From Cordia subcordata (lineage: Eukaryota; Streptophyta; Magnoliopsida; Boraginales; Cordiaceae), in contig JAPTOF010000011.1 in the NCBI GenBank assembly GCA_028554755.1, positions 6,414,501-6,478,500 of the forward strand: a stretch of DNA of 64,000 nt, read 5' to 3'. A model generated the notes under the pieces. It worked only from the letters and a program-made list of their open reading frames with translations, did not search any database and had not been told where the DNA came from. Shown in pieces: positions 35,165-47,700 of this stretch. The position numbers and the translations under genes were made by a program. The stretch's first letter is position 1. Each line of letters begins with the position of its first letter.

Positions 35165-36766
35165 ACATGTCCTTTACTTTAGTTTCCTAGCCTAGCCTAG
35201 CATAGTTTAACTCGACCGTAGCTTAATTTAGCCATACTTTACCCTAGTGTAATCGATAAATTAGATTTACCATGCTTTCCTATGTAACTTTCAACTCCTT
35301 GTAAGTAGTTTAGAACTATTTGAGCAAAGTAGTTGTAGCCAATCAAGCAGTTCGTTCTTTATGTTATTATGGAGTTTCTAATGGTAATAGTACCATTTGT
35401 TTCTTTCTGAATGCTTTTACTTTTAGTTACTTTATTCACAACTCTCACAAGCTATTTGACTAAAAGAACAAGAATGCAAAGTTTTAGTGTACTTTTCAAC
35501 TTTGCGTATAGATTCAAGGCTTGTTCAAGATGTTCAATCAACAAATTAAGGCTTTTCTTAGTATTAAGGCTTTTCTTAATAAGGTCAGTGCTTAAAATAA
35601 GAGTCTGCTAACGCAACCCTGTGAAGACTAGTACAAACAAGAAGTTCCTAACTAAATTTATTTCTGACCCGTAAACATAAACAAATGCTTATTATTTACA
35701 TAATAATTGCTACAGTAGAGAATTTGAAACAAAATTATACGTATAAAGTTGAAGCCATTTGTAATAGTTTAAATGCTGCAATCAACTAAAAATGTGATAG
35801 TAGCTTGATTTGTGTTTGTGCACCAGTAAGAGCACAGAAAAGCAAATTATAGTGAGGAATAAAGTGGGAAAGAAATATGAGAAATAAAGTAAAAGGAAAT
35901 GAAATAAAAGGGAAGTAACCCGTGTAAGAAAGGCTGTCGCAAAACCAATTGAGGCCTCCATTAAATCACGAGAAACAAAAAAAAAAAAAAAGAAGAAAAA
36001 GATAGGGATAAAGGGATAAGGTACTTTTAAAATTATTTTTGTTTTGACCGTATATGTGTAATTAATGGTTAATGTGATTTCCAATGTTATCTTTGACTCA
36101 TAGTTTAAGTTGCATGTGTAAATTGATTATGCGAACAAATTTTAAATTATTCTTTCAAAACTATTTAAAAACATAAAGATTTTATATTTTATGAGATTAT
36201 CGTAATATAATTATAAAATATTTATGTCATAAAATCTAAACAAACCATTTATTTCTATTAAAAGAGCACGACATGGGACAAGTAAGTAATTTACAAAACT
36301 TCTATTTAGTCCTATACATATCATCAATTTATTTCCCTTCCAAGAAGGGTTATCCTAATTAAATCCACGGCTAATAATAATAGTCAAGGAAAATGTTGAT
36401 TGATTGCATACTATAATGATGCATTATTTATTTCTAGATATGCATGTAAGGAATTTCACGGCAAAGCTGATCTGCTGTAATAAGAGGCAAATAATTCAAG
36501 TGGTTAAAACTATTTCATTTTGTAGAGTTTGAATCCATTAAGGGCAAGAGATTGCAATGGGCATGGAGGTTAGGAAAATACCAATTCATGCTAGTAATGT
36601 TGAGTGTGAATTTAGATGCTAACACAACAACTACTCTGTCATATTAATAGTTGGACAACTCAATTATTCATGTGCATTTATTTCAATTATTCATAAAATT
36701 TATATTTTGAAAGGGTAATTTTCTTAAATGCTAATAGAACTCCAATTATCAAAAGTATTTATCTTA
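35165..36766. other. intergenic, no gene recognised
   Basis: AT-rich. Open frames at 35411 and 35782 show no domain; the latter contains a phenylalanine run from poly(A). No RNA gene found. Confidence 0.4.
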
Positions 36767-37527
36767 GAGCTACTTTGGTTTTTAGTTTGAAAGTACCATT
36801 TTGTAGAAAGACAATATAGAAACAGACTTTTGGTTAAAAGGATTTTTGGTAAAAATGAAAGTATGTTTGGTTACTTTTATATGAAAGGGATTTTTATTAA
36901 ACAAGATGATGTTTGGTTTTATATTTAAAAATATTGATTGGTTGTTTAAATTATTCAAAAGGACATTTTCACACTTTTAATAATAAACTATTATTTGCTT
37001 TATATAATATACTTTTTTAATTATATTTTAACTTGTTTGAACAATTTTTTGAGAAATTATAGTTAACATATACTTTTTTTTTAGTAATTATTAAGTAAAA
37101 TATATTTTTATTAATTTTATTTATTATTAAATTTATTTATTATTTATTATTAAATTGATTTAATTATTTATTATTACATTTTATTAATTTTTATTATTTT
37201 ATTTTAATTAAATATAGACATTTAAGTTTATTTTTATTTTTAATTATTATATTATATTTATTTTTAATTATAATTATAATTCTAGAAAATATTAATAATT
37301 AGAACAATAAGTACATTTTTGTCTTAAAGTTTTTTAAAAACTCCTCTTTACAAACTGTAAAGGGAGAAGTAAAAAATTTTAACTTCTCTGTTTGAGCCCA
37401 AAACTCAGTTGACTTTTCGTTTAAACCAACTTTTAAGATAAAAACCAAACACTTTTATTTTTTTCAAAACTGACTTTGAGTTACAAAAGTCAGTTTAGCT
37501 CTCCAAAATGGAAAACCAAATTAGCTC
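36767..37527 (-). mobile_element. TIR element, family copy C (inverted)
   Basis: The ends GAGCTACTTTGGTTTTT and (reverse complement) GAGCTAATTTGGTTTTCC match copies A and B. The reverse complement of the right third follows copy A closely (GTGTTTGGTTTTTATC, GTCAACTGAGTTTTGGG, AAATTTTTTACTTCTCCC). TTA precedes the left end; the right flank reads ATC. It is 761 bp and non-coding. Confidence 0.72.
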
Positions 37528-37882
37528 ATCTTACCACCTTATCTTTGCTGGTCCTCTCTTTTCTACCCGTTTCCATAATTAGAATATAATCCGAGATTTT
37601 ATTTCACTGAATTATCACAATCTGTAATAATTATTTGTATTTTTTTGAAGAATCTTTGGACCGATGCTTATCCTCAGCTAACGGGTCCTTAGATAACACT
37701 TTGGTTAACTAATGACCGTTAAGTAATAGAGGATTGAGTCTATGGAGTTTTTCTCCTTTTGATTTAAATTATTTAACAAATAGAAATTTAATTTGAAATA
37801 AATGTAAAGCAAGTTGAAATTTACGCCTAACCGTCTTCAAACTCTAACATGCTCGGTGCGTGGATGCCGTTGGCCTCACTTA

Positions 37883-38014
37883 GAGGGTGTTTGGCTTTGC
37901 TTATTTTAGGTGCTTAATAAACACAAAAACAAAAAGAAAAGAAAATCACTCAAACACACGCTTTGAAGTGTTTGAGTGCTTATAAACACCAAATAAACAA
38001 AGCCAAATACCATC
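37883..38014. mobile_element. Tourist-like MITE, 132 bp
   Basis: Termini GAGGGTGTTTGGCTTTGCTTATTT and (reverse complement) GATGGTATTTGGCTTTGTTTATTT, with a TTA duplication at 37880-37882 and 38015-38017. Same family as 16559-16663. It lies about 0.3 kb upstream of the BRAHMA TATA box. Confidence 0.88.
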
Positions 38015-38298
38015 TTAAATACCTTGTCGTTTGCCCAACTACCATTACTCCACTCCTCTTTCCCTTGCGCAATTCAGAACATAAATCTAGATGTAAGAGA
38101 AAAGGTTATAATATAATACTTATATCTACCAATAAATAAAAATTTTAATTTTACAAAATTATTATAATCCCGGAACAAATATGTGTAATTTATGAAGAAT
38201 CTTCGGTCCCAATACGTTACCGCGAGTTAACACCACCATAGGTTAACCCTTGAGTTAACCAAGAACCCCACTGAGGAAAAAGACATTTAATTTTCTAC

Positions 38299-38306
38299 TA
38301 TAAATA
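38299..38306 (+). promoter_or_regulatory. TATA box of the BRAHMA gene
   Basis: TATAAATA in a CTACTATAAATACTCC context lies 585 bp upstream of the start codon, giving an expected leader of about 0.55 kb unless a leader intron exists. Confidence 0.6.
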
Positions 38307-38367
38307 CTCCCCTCAGCAAAACATATTTTATTCACACACAAGAAAAAAAAAAAATCAGCTTTATCTT

Positions 38368-38775
38368 ATGATCACAATAGCTAAACAAAAAAAAAAAAAA
38401 ATAAATAAATAAATAAAGTGGAAAAAATTCAGTGAAGATTTCGCAACATCTAGAAGGATTTTGCCTCAGCAGCCATTGCTTTTGATCTCTGTCTTCTGGC
38501 CCCCACCATTTCGCGCCATTTCCCAAAATCGCCACCTTTTTTTATTTTGTTTTATCATTTTTCTCGGAAGAAAAAATGTTGAATTTTATACGTATACGTA
38601 CACGTATACGTGTACACATATACGTATAGATATGTTTGTGTGTGTGCAGGAGAGAGAAAGAGTGAGGTGTGGGACAGAAGTCTTAGGGGCGACAAAAACG
38701 ACGACGGTTTTGTCAATTTTCCTTTTCGCGCGCGTCAACTTTTTTTTCTCTTTTATTTTTCTTCCTGGCTTTTGA
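38368..38775 (+). promoter_or_regulatory. upstream ORFs in the BRAHMA leader
   Basis: Three AUG-initiated ORFs precede the main start: 38368-38412 (14 codons plus stop), 38576-38629 (17 codons) and 38632-38775 (47 codons). All end before 38891. If the leader starts at the inferred TATA-dependent site and is unspliced, ribosomes would meet them first, which usually lowers translation. Conservation is untested. Confidence 0.45.
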
Positions 38776-38890
38776 TTTTGAGCTTCTAATTTTTTTTTTA
38801 AAAAAAATCATTTTCTGAATTTTTAATTTACATTTTAGATTTTTGTTTTTTGTTTTTTGGGTGTTTTGGAGGAGGTGAAAAGAGCTCTGC

Positions 38891-41800
38891 ATGCAGTCAG
38901 GCGGTGGGGCCCACCAAGGTGGCGGAGGGAATGGGCGGAGCGCGGTGGCGTCCGCGTCGTCCTCTTCGTCCGCCGCGTCGGCACCGCAGCTGGGGTTTGA
39001 TCAGCAGCTTCAGCAACAAAGACAGGTTAGTGTTTTTTTTTTTAAAGTTGGTATTATTGCATGCAAAGTTTAAGCTTCTATTTTGCTTATACTGTTTTGC
39101 ATGTGAAATTTTAGTTGCATTTCTTTTCGTTGGAGCACTTCAAGTGAAATTTATTTTTTCCGAAGTGAATTTCTCACTTTATGCTAATTTTATTTTTCAA
39201 ATTTGTTTTAGCAAGTGGAGTTTTGAATTGTGAGTTTTTGATCTCATGAATTTCGCCAAAATTTCAACTTTTTCTGATAATTCAGTTATTTTCGTGTCAG
39301 GAACGGTGCATGCTTTCGATTTAAAATCCAAAAAAATATCAACTTTAATTCTGTGGACCAGTTTCATACGAAAAACATTTAGGGCTGGGTGATCATGCTT
39401 TTTTTTTTTTTTTTTGGTTATTAATTGAATTTCATGTGAATTTTCGAAAATGATTAAGGAATTTAGGAGTAGACTAAGTCAATCTTGCTCTTGAATGGCT
39501 TGGTGGTCTTCTTCAAAATCTCGTACGAAGAGGGTTCTGCATGCGCCGCAGTTGAAACATTTTCCCTTCTCCAGTCTAGACCTTTTAATCCGCGCTCTGG
39601 TCTGGACTGTGTTAGGCTTGATAGTCAGACAATCAATATAACTTAGCATTTAAATTTTGGTTGCAGGAAGTGTTAATTTTGGTTATCAAAATTCAGTTGT
39701 ATCTGTTTATAGCATCCAGCATATGCCCTAAGTCTTCTTATCCGTATATGTTTTGCATTTGGTATATCCCATCAGCCATGCAAATTTACTTTTGTATTGA
39801 CATGTGTCCTCTCTGAATTATGATCTTAAGTGAAATAATAGTCCTTTGCAGTCTAGGATATTATTTGGAAGTTTGGACCTAGATTGATCGTAGTGGAAGT
39901 TGTTATATGAAGGACGAATTACAATTCAGGACGAAAGAGTACTCTACAACTGCAATCATTTGACAGTTAGTTTGTTTCTTTATTGCACTAAATGCTGAGT
40001 TTGTTTTTTGTGTTAATGATGTCCCACTTCAATCATTGCTTCCCTATGAAGTCATGTCATACTTCTAGGAAGGTATCTAAGTTGCATAAGTGTGTAACAA
40101 GGAAAGAAAATAAATCCATTAAGGACAAATTGCAATATTGGTTGAATGGTTCTGCCAATATGTCCACTCCAGGATTTTAGATTTCATATCTGGTTAAATT
40201 TGAAAAGGAGAAGAACAACACTTTTGCTTCAGTTTCATGACTTTTTTTCCTGTAGTGTTGCATCAATTATGATACAACATTGATACTTGGCAGAGCTACG
40301 GTAATGTGGATTTAATTCTTTCTTACCATGTTAATTGGTTGATTTAAATTTCACCACCTGTTTTAAGCATTCTTTTATCTTAATCAAAATGAAGAGTAAA
40401 TCTAACCTTTAGTAATTGCTTATGTAGCAAACTTTGAAGGATATAATTGACAACCAACAGCAATACTGGATAATATGATTATGGTGTTGAGAAGTTATTT
40501 TATTTATTTACTTATTTATTTTTTTTGGAGGGGGGGGGGTGTGTCGGGAGACACAAGGTTTTCCTTACTCTGACTTTAATATGTTTGCCGATATTGTTAC
40601 TGCATTTTTAGTTTCGTGTTCCATATGTCATGAGCCAAGATAAGGAAAGACATGGCAGCTCAAGTTATGCCCTGGGTACCTTTTTCGGTTAAAGGGAAAG
40701 AGATATATTAAGGATGAAATAAACCTAAGGGACAAAGTGCCACTTAATCGTATAATCAGACTAGATCTCATACTTTTTTGGATCTGTAAGAAGAAAATTT
40801 TATTATGCCACTAAGCCAATGACTAACAGACTTGCATCTTGATAGTGGAATATTTTCTAATTCTCTTCCCTTCTTCAATGCGACTTGATATTTTTCATCA
40901 TTTTATTAATTGATTTTACTTTGCTTTTCGTTCTATGCCTGTTGATGTGGATTTTCAGAAAAGACATTGTGGACTCTTGTTTATTGGTTAGGTGCTGGAG
41001 GGTAATAAATTCATTATGGACAGAAAAGATATAGGACAATAAAGCTGCATTGTATCACTGTAACAGCAACAGATGTAATTGAGTCCTAGATCTCTGTGAG
41101 AGGAAAATGCAACCATATGGCTTAAGTACTTCCAAAGTTGCAGGGAGGTTCCCCTCCCTCCTACATCCTATATGCTTGTCTGCAGAGTTTCGAAAAACTG
41201 TTCCAGAAGCAATGTTTTTGGAACGTCAGAAACTACAGAGAACATGCATACAATCATATAACTATCAAATGTAGTCTTCTTGCGTGATATCATGTGCAAC
41301 CCTTTGTGACTGGTGATGTGAACACAATATACTGTGTTTTCCTAAAACTAGTTCTAACTCAGTTTTCAAAAATTAGCATTTGAGACCAACTTCCTCAACA
41401 AATATTCTCCCTGCTTTCTGTTGTATTTTCTTCTGACAAGAGAAAATCGGTTCTGAAAATAGAAGACACAAGCCTGATATTCCTAATTATGTTTAATTGG
41501 TTATTCAAATTGTAAATTTTGAAGCATGCTTTTGTGGTTTGTAAATGTGGAGAACTGTGGACATGAGGTCTCTCATTAGTTCTTGGAATACTCATTTCAC
41601 TTGAACTTTTCTTAGCTTCCCATTGTTGCTTTCTTTTGTTCAGTACATTGTAATCCTCCTTTTGAATTAGTGTAATGTGTTAGTACTCTGATTGCAGAAA
41701 ATTTCTGGTCCTCTAGTAAGTAACATCAATGCTTTACTGATAATTATGCTTTGATATTTTGATAGTCTAAGTACTTATGAGATGCGTTGAAGTTTTCAGA

Positions 41801-44726
41801 TGGGTGGAGTTAGAAATTGGGGAGAATAATATTTTATATAAGTTTACTTCTCAAAGAAATATATTTCATATAATTTCCCAAAAGGACCCTCCTAAAATCT
41901 AATTCTTTGTATTTTCTGTTGTCTTTATGCAGTTGCTTCAACAGCAGTTACTTAGAAGGCCTGAAGGAGATGAAGCCATTTTAGCATACCACAATGGCAG
42001 TGTGCATGGGGTCCTGGGAAGAGCCAGTTTTCCTTCACCTAGCTCATTGCAGCTACCTCAACAATCTGGAAAATCTATCGATTTGGGCCAGCCGCATGGC
42101 TCTGCAAGCATTCGAGGGAAGGGTCAATATTGGACTCAAAGCTTCGAGCAACAGCCATTTAATTCTGGTTATCAGGCTCATATGCAGTATGCTTTCCAAG
42201 CAGCACAGCAGAAATCAGCTCCGCAAATCCAGTCTCAGCAGCAAATGAATATAGGGACATTTGGCTCTCCTGGAATAGGTCAAGAAGCAGGGATGGGAAA
42301 TTTGAAAATGAAGGAGCTCATCTTGATGCAGGGAGCTAACCAGTCTATTGCATCGTCATCGAGAAAATCATCTGAACATTCCTTTCTTGCAGAAAAGCAG
42401 AGTAATCATAGTCAACAACCTATGTCTGATCGAAGGACTTCCTGGAAGCCTCCTAATCAGCCCACTTTAATTGGTCCAGCTGTGCCTATAAAGGCCACGC
42501 AGACACCACAATCTCAGAAAAACAATCAGGATATGACAAACAACCCAATTATGGCTGCAGAAATGCAAGCGATGCAGGCTTTAGCACTGGAGCATAATAT
42601 TGACCTGTCACATCCCGCTAATTCAGATTTGATGAAGCAGCTAATTCCAGTCGTGCAATCCCGCGTTCTTGCACAGCTAAAAGCATATGAAACCAATATA
42701 GGTGGACTGTCTTCATCTGTCCCCGTGCTGAAAGAGCATGTTGCTTCGCCACAAGTTGCAACTGATAGTTCTGCTCCTGGTAACTCAAGTAATATGTCTG
42801 GGCAGTTAGGATCTGTTAAGCCTTGGCAGACAGCTTCAGCTAGTTCTCTTGGTGGGTCCCTTGGTGCAACTCCAGTCAACAACTCTAGTAACATTCCTCT
42901 GCAACAATTTTCTATTCATGGAAGAGAAAAGCAGTTACCCACAAGACAGCCAATTATGACAGGCAATTGGATGCCACCGTTGAATTTGTCACAGCCCTCT
43001 GTGAACATGAATTTAGGAGCAGTTAACTTGTCTCCTGAAAGAAATTCACCAAGTGGCCTAGAACTCATGCAGATGCAAAATCCCAGGCAGTTGAATCAAG
43101 TGTCACTGCAATCTGCAACTTTATCAAATGATGTAGGCTTGGGAAATGCCCTTGCATCTCAGGGTGAACCAGCAGCCCAAAAGCAACAGCATGCTTCCGG
43201 GTTCACAAGACAGCAATTACGTGTTCTTATGGCACAAATACTTGCTTTTAGGAGAACAAAGGTTTGTATTCTTTGCATATACGTGCACGGCAATGTCTCT
43301 TTACATCGCCTTGTTTTACATACCCAATCATTTGTTTCTGATGTTGTTGGCTATTCCTTCATTTCCCTTGTAGAAAAATGAGCATCTGCCTTGTGAAATA
43401 CTTCAAGCTATTGTTCCACCACCAGTGGAGATACAGCTACGGCATGAATTTCCTTCTTCTGGAGTTGGTATTCAGGATAGGTCTGCTACAAAACATGTAG
43501 AAGACCATGCAAGGAAGTTTGAATCCCATGAGAAGGGAACTCAGAATGCAACTTCAGTTGATCCACTAATTACTTCAAGGGAGGAAGCTGCAGAAGAGGA
43601 GGGAGCAGTTACCTCATCTGTAACCGTTCAAGGGATCTGTGCATCTTTAGAAGAACCTCTAGTTATTGTTTCTACTAGGAGAGAAGCGAAGCAAATGTCT
43701 GCGTCTGGTAAATTGCATCAAGAGCCTGACCGTGTTATTCGAAAAACTCCTACTAGAAGTGATTTTGCTGCAGATCAGGGCAAAGCAATTGGCTCACCTT
43801 CTGCTGTCCTTGAGACAGCACAATTGAAGAAAGCAGTACAAGCAAATGATGTGACTCAGTCCAGGGATGGTAGTTTGACTAGAAAGTATTGTGGACCATT
43901 GTTTGATTTCCCTGTCTTCACTCGTAAACATGATGCTCTTGGATCATCCATGGGGATGAACAATGGTAGTAATTTGATGTTGGTTTATGATATCAAGGAT
44001 CTTATTGTTGAGGAATGTGTAGATTTTCTTAAAAGGAAAAGGGAAGAGGATATAAAAAAGATTGGTGATATATTAGCTTTGAACTTACAGAGGAAAAGGA
44101 TTAGACTGGATCTTGTTTTGCATTTACAAATTGAGGAGAAAAAGCTCCAACTTGCTGATGTTCAAGCCCGTATAAGAGATGAGATTGAGCAGCAGCAGCA
44201 AGAAATTATGGCAATGCCTGACAGACCTTATTGGAAGTTTGTTCGGTTATGTGAGCGTCAACGCCAGGACCTAGCTAGACAAGTGAATATGTCCCAGAAA
44301 GCTGTTAGAGAAAAGCGTACAAAGTCCATTCTTCAATGGCGTAAAAAGCTTTTTGAAGCTTACTGGGCCATACGTGATGCCCGAACTGGTCGTAACAGGG
44401 GAGTTGCTAAATATCATGAGAGAATGTTGAGGGAATTCTCAAAGAGAAAGGATGATGATCGTAGTAAAAGGATGGAGGCCTTGAAGAATAATGATGTGGA
44501 GAGATATAGGGAGATATTGATGGAGCAACAGACTGGAATTCCTGGTGATAGTGCAGAGAGGTATGCTGTTCTCTCATCATTTTTAACTCAGACAGAAGAG
44601 TATCTCCAGAAGCTGGGAACCAAAATTACAACTACAAAAAATCAGCAGGAAGTTGAGGAAGCTGCTACAGCTGCTGCAGCTGCTGCAAGAGCTCAGGCAC
44701 TCTCTTTTTCTGTCTCTGTCTTTGTC

Positions 44727-44770
<44 letters not shown>

Positions 44771-47700
44771 CAAAGTTTCCTTCTCTTCTTCCCTCCCCTA
44801 ATTTAACCTTGCTCTTTGATCAGCCCCAAATTTGAAGAAGTCATGTCGTGGCTTTGTTACCTTACTTATAGGCCCTTTCCCTAATTGTAGTAAGAATGAG
44901 TACGTCTTTGCAGAAAGTATATTTGGTTCATTGTTGGGGCCATATAGAAAATGGCTTTTGTCTGAGGATCTGCATGGAGGATGTAAAGTTTAGTAGATGG
45001 AAAGAGACTCAGAACTTTGGAAATGCAACAAGTTGAAGCATCTGATTTTACTTCTTTTTGTTCACGCATGTCCTCCTTTAGTTCAATGTTCTGGCACATT
45101 TTGCTTATGTTGTAATGTGTAATTGCTTAGGGTCTATCTGAAGAAGATGTAAGAGCTGCAGCAGCTTGTGCTGTAGAGCAAGTAATGATAAGGAATCGTT
45201 TCACTGAAATGAATGCCTCCAGGGATGGTACATCTGTCAACAAGTAAGCGTTTCTAATTATTCTGACCTAAAATATCTGCATTTAGGATGTTTTGGCTAT
45301 ACAAGCAGTTGTTAAAAGAATTAGGGTGATAGTGATATGATAATTTTTACTTGGATGCTTGGAACTAATGAAGATGTGATCACATTACATGTATGGTCAG
45401 GAGCGGAACTAGAAAATTTTTTTCGGGGGGGCTGAGACCTATATACATATTTGAATGAAAACCATCATCAAGGTTAAGTGAAAGAACAACTCTTCCCCTT
45501 TTCTAATGTGAGAGAGAACATATTATATAAATATTATAGGATTTTTGTAAACATAAACAAATATAAAATTACTATTTAACAAAATAATATAAAAAAAATT
45601 TACTAATTCAGTTGATCAATTTAAGTTCTTCTCTTTGTTATGAATTTTTTCTAGCCAAAACAAATAATAGATAATATATAAAAAAAAACTCCCTGAATAA
45701 ATTAATTCTCTATGGAAAAGCTATGTAAAATTTATGAATTTCTTAAATTTATCTTGTTAGGAAAAAAAAATTATTCTAAGTACCTAACTAACAAAACAAA
45801 TAAATTAATGAATATTGAAATTTATGTGCTAAATTCGGTAAATTGTTTATTTATTACGAAAATTAATCATTGGAATATAATCTGTGTAGAAAAATATATA
45901 TGAAAAAATTATTATGAGAATAATTTTAAGCAAAAGAAAAGAAGAGAAAAGAAAAAAAAATTAACGGGGGGCCATAAGAAGATTTTTCGAAAATTTTATA
46001 TACACAAATATAAATTTTTTCGACGCTTGGGGGGGGGGGGCGGGGCTGCTGGCCTCCCCTTAGTTCCGCCCCTGTGTATGGTTGTATTTGGCTCTGGCCT
46101 CCCCAGTTCTGCCTGTGTAAATATTTATTACAATCTTGCACATTCTTTCATTTAACATGCTAATTTATATGCAGTTATACAAGTATGGTTCCGTGTAAAT
46201 ACTTATTTAGCCTAATGTTGGGTTTGCAATGGCATCCTCTTAGGTTCTAGTTCTCTTGTTTGACAGGTATTACAATCTTGCACATGCTGTCAATGAAAGA
46301 GTTGTAAGGCAGCCCTCAATGCTACAGGCTGGGACATTAAGAGACTATCAGCTTGTATATCACTTCCTTTCAGCTATATGGGCCATTATTAAATGCCTAG
46401 CTTGTCAAGTTGTCGCTGGAATCTTGTGAATCTTGTTTCTTTGGCTGCTTTTAGATGTACTTAAGTGTGTCCTTGCTTTCAAATCTGCAGGTTGGCTTGC
46501 AATGGATGCTTTCCTTGTACAACAATAAATTGAATGGGATACTCGCTGATGAGATGGGCCTCGGGAAGACTGTCCAGGTTAGTCTTTTCTTCATTAAGGC
46601 ATACTACACATCTGGCTGCCTTTCTTATGCCTACTGGATCTAGCCCAGTTTATCTTGCTTTGTTGTGAGTTAACTTTCCATTCCAGCCAGTTTGGCGGGT
46701 TTTGTTTTTTGTTTTTTAATTTTTTGGCTTTTTGTTTTCCTGCCTATCCAGGTTATGGCATTGATTGCTTATCTTATGGAGTTTAAAGGGAACTATGGAC
46801 CATATCTAATCATTGTCCCCAATGCTGTTCTTGTAAACTGGAAGGTCAGTTAAATACCATGACTTTTATTTTCTTTCAATACTTTCTTCTGCTATTTTAC
46901 CTGGCTGATGTAGCTCTTGTTGTACCCTAGACCGAGTTCCACAATTGGCTTCCATCTGTTTCATGCATTTATTATGTTGGTGGAAAAGATGAAAGATCCA
47001 AACTGTTTTCAAAAGTAAGGTTCACCTCTGTTCATTCTTTGAATCTTTCTTTGATCTGTAGTTCTGAAATTTGTCTTGTAATATTGGCCATGCGTTGTGC
47101 AGGAAGTGAAGGCTATGAAATTCAATATTCTTGTGACTACGTATGAGTTCATTATGTTAGATCGTGCAAAACTTTTAAGAATTGATTGGAAGTATATGAT
47201 AATTGATGAGGCACAGAGGATGAAAGATAGGGAGTCAGTGTTGGCTCGTGAAATTGAAAAATATCGCTGCCAAAGGCGTCTGCTTCTGACAGGGACCCCC
47301 TTACAGGTCTGTTTCCGAAACATTACAATGGACGAGTTGCTGATTCCCGTTAGCGCTGTTACTTTGTGTATTAATTCTGAAGAAAACTGAGAATGGCATT
47401 GCATGAAACTGAGGCACTGTTTTAGTGCATATAAGTTTAGCATTGTCATCTAAAATAGATAAGATGTCTCTATTGCTCCCAGTTTGAGGAACTTTTGTTA
47501 GCTCTCACAGTTTTCTTCTCTGTCAAGAGAGTTTTGGAGTTAATGTTGATGATTCTAACATGAAGTTAATACTTGACATAATGTCATAGAATAAGATGTG
47601 GGAGAATAATTTCCTTTGAACTTATACCCTTTGAAATTTTGAGAGTTTAAATGCCACCAACTTTGGGAGACTTTGGGTCTACACCTGCTCAGCTGTAGAA

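Noticed and set aside
36484..36600. SINE-like head (TTCAAGTGGTTAAAAC then GAGTTTGAATCC)
   Set aside because: Boxes A and B are roughly spaced, but no flanking duplication or tail was found.
41698..41715. Possible 18-nt in-frame microexon in BRM intron 1 (AG before, GTAAGT after)
   Set aside because: Homologous BRM proteins as recalled join the Gln-rich segment directly to [12 protein letters not shown] sequence, and the residues it would add are not seen there.
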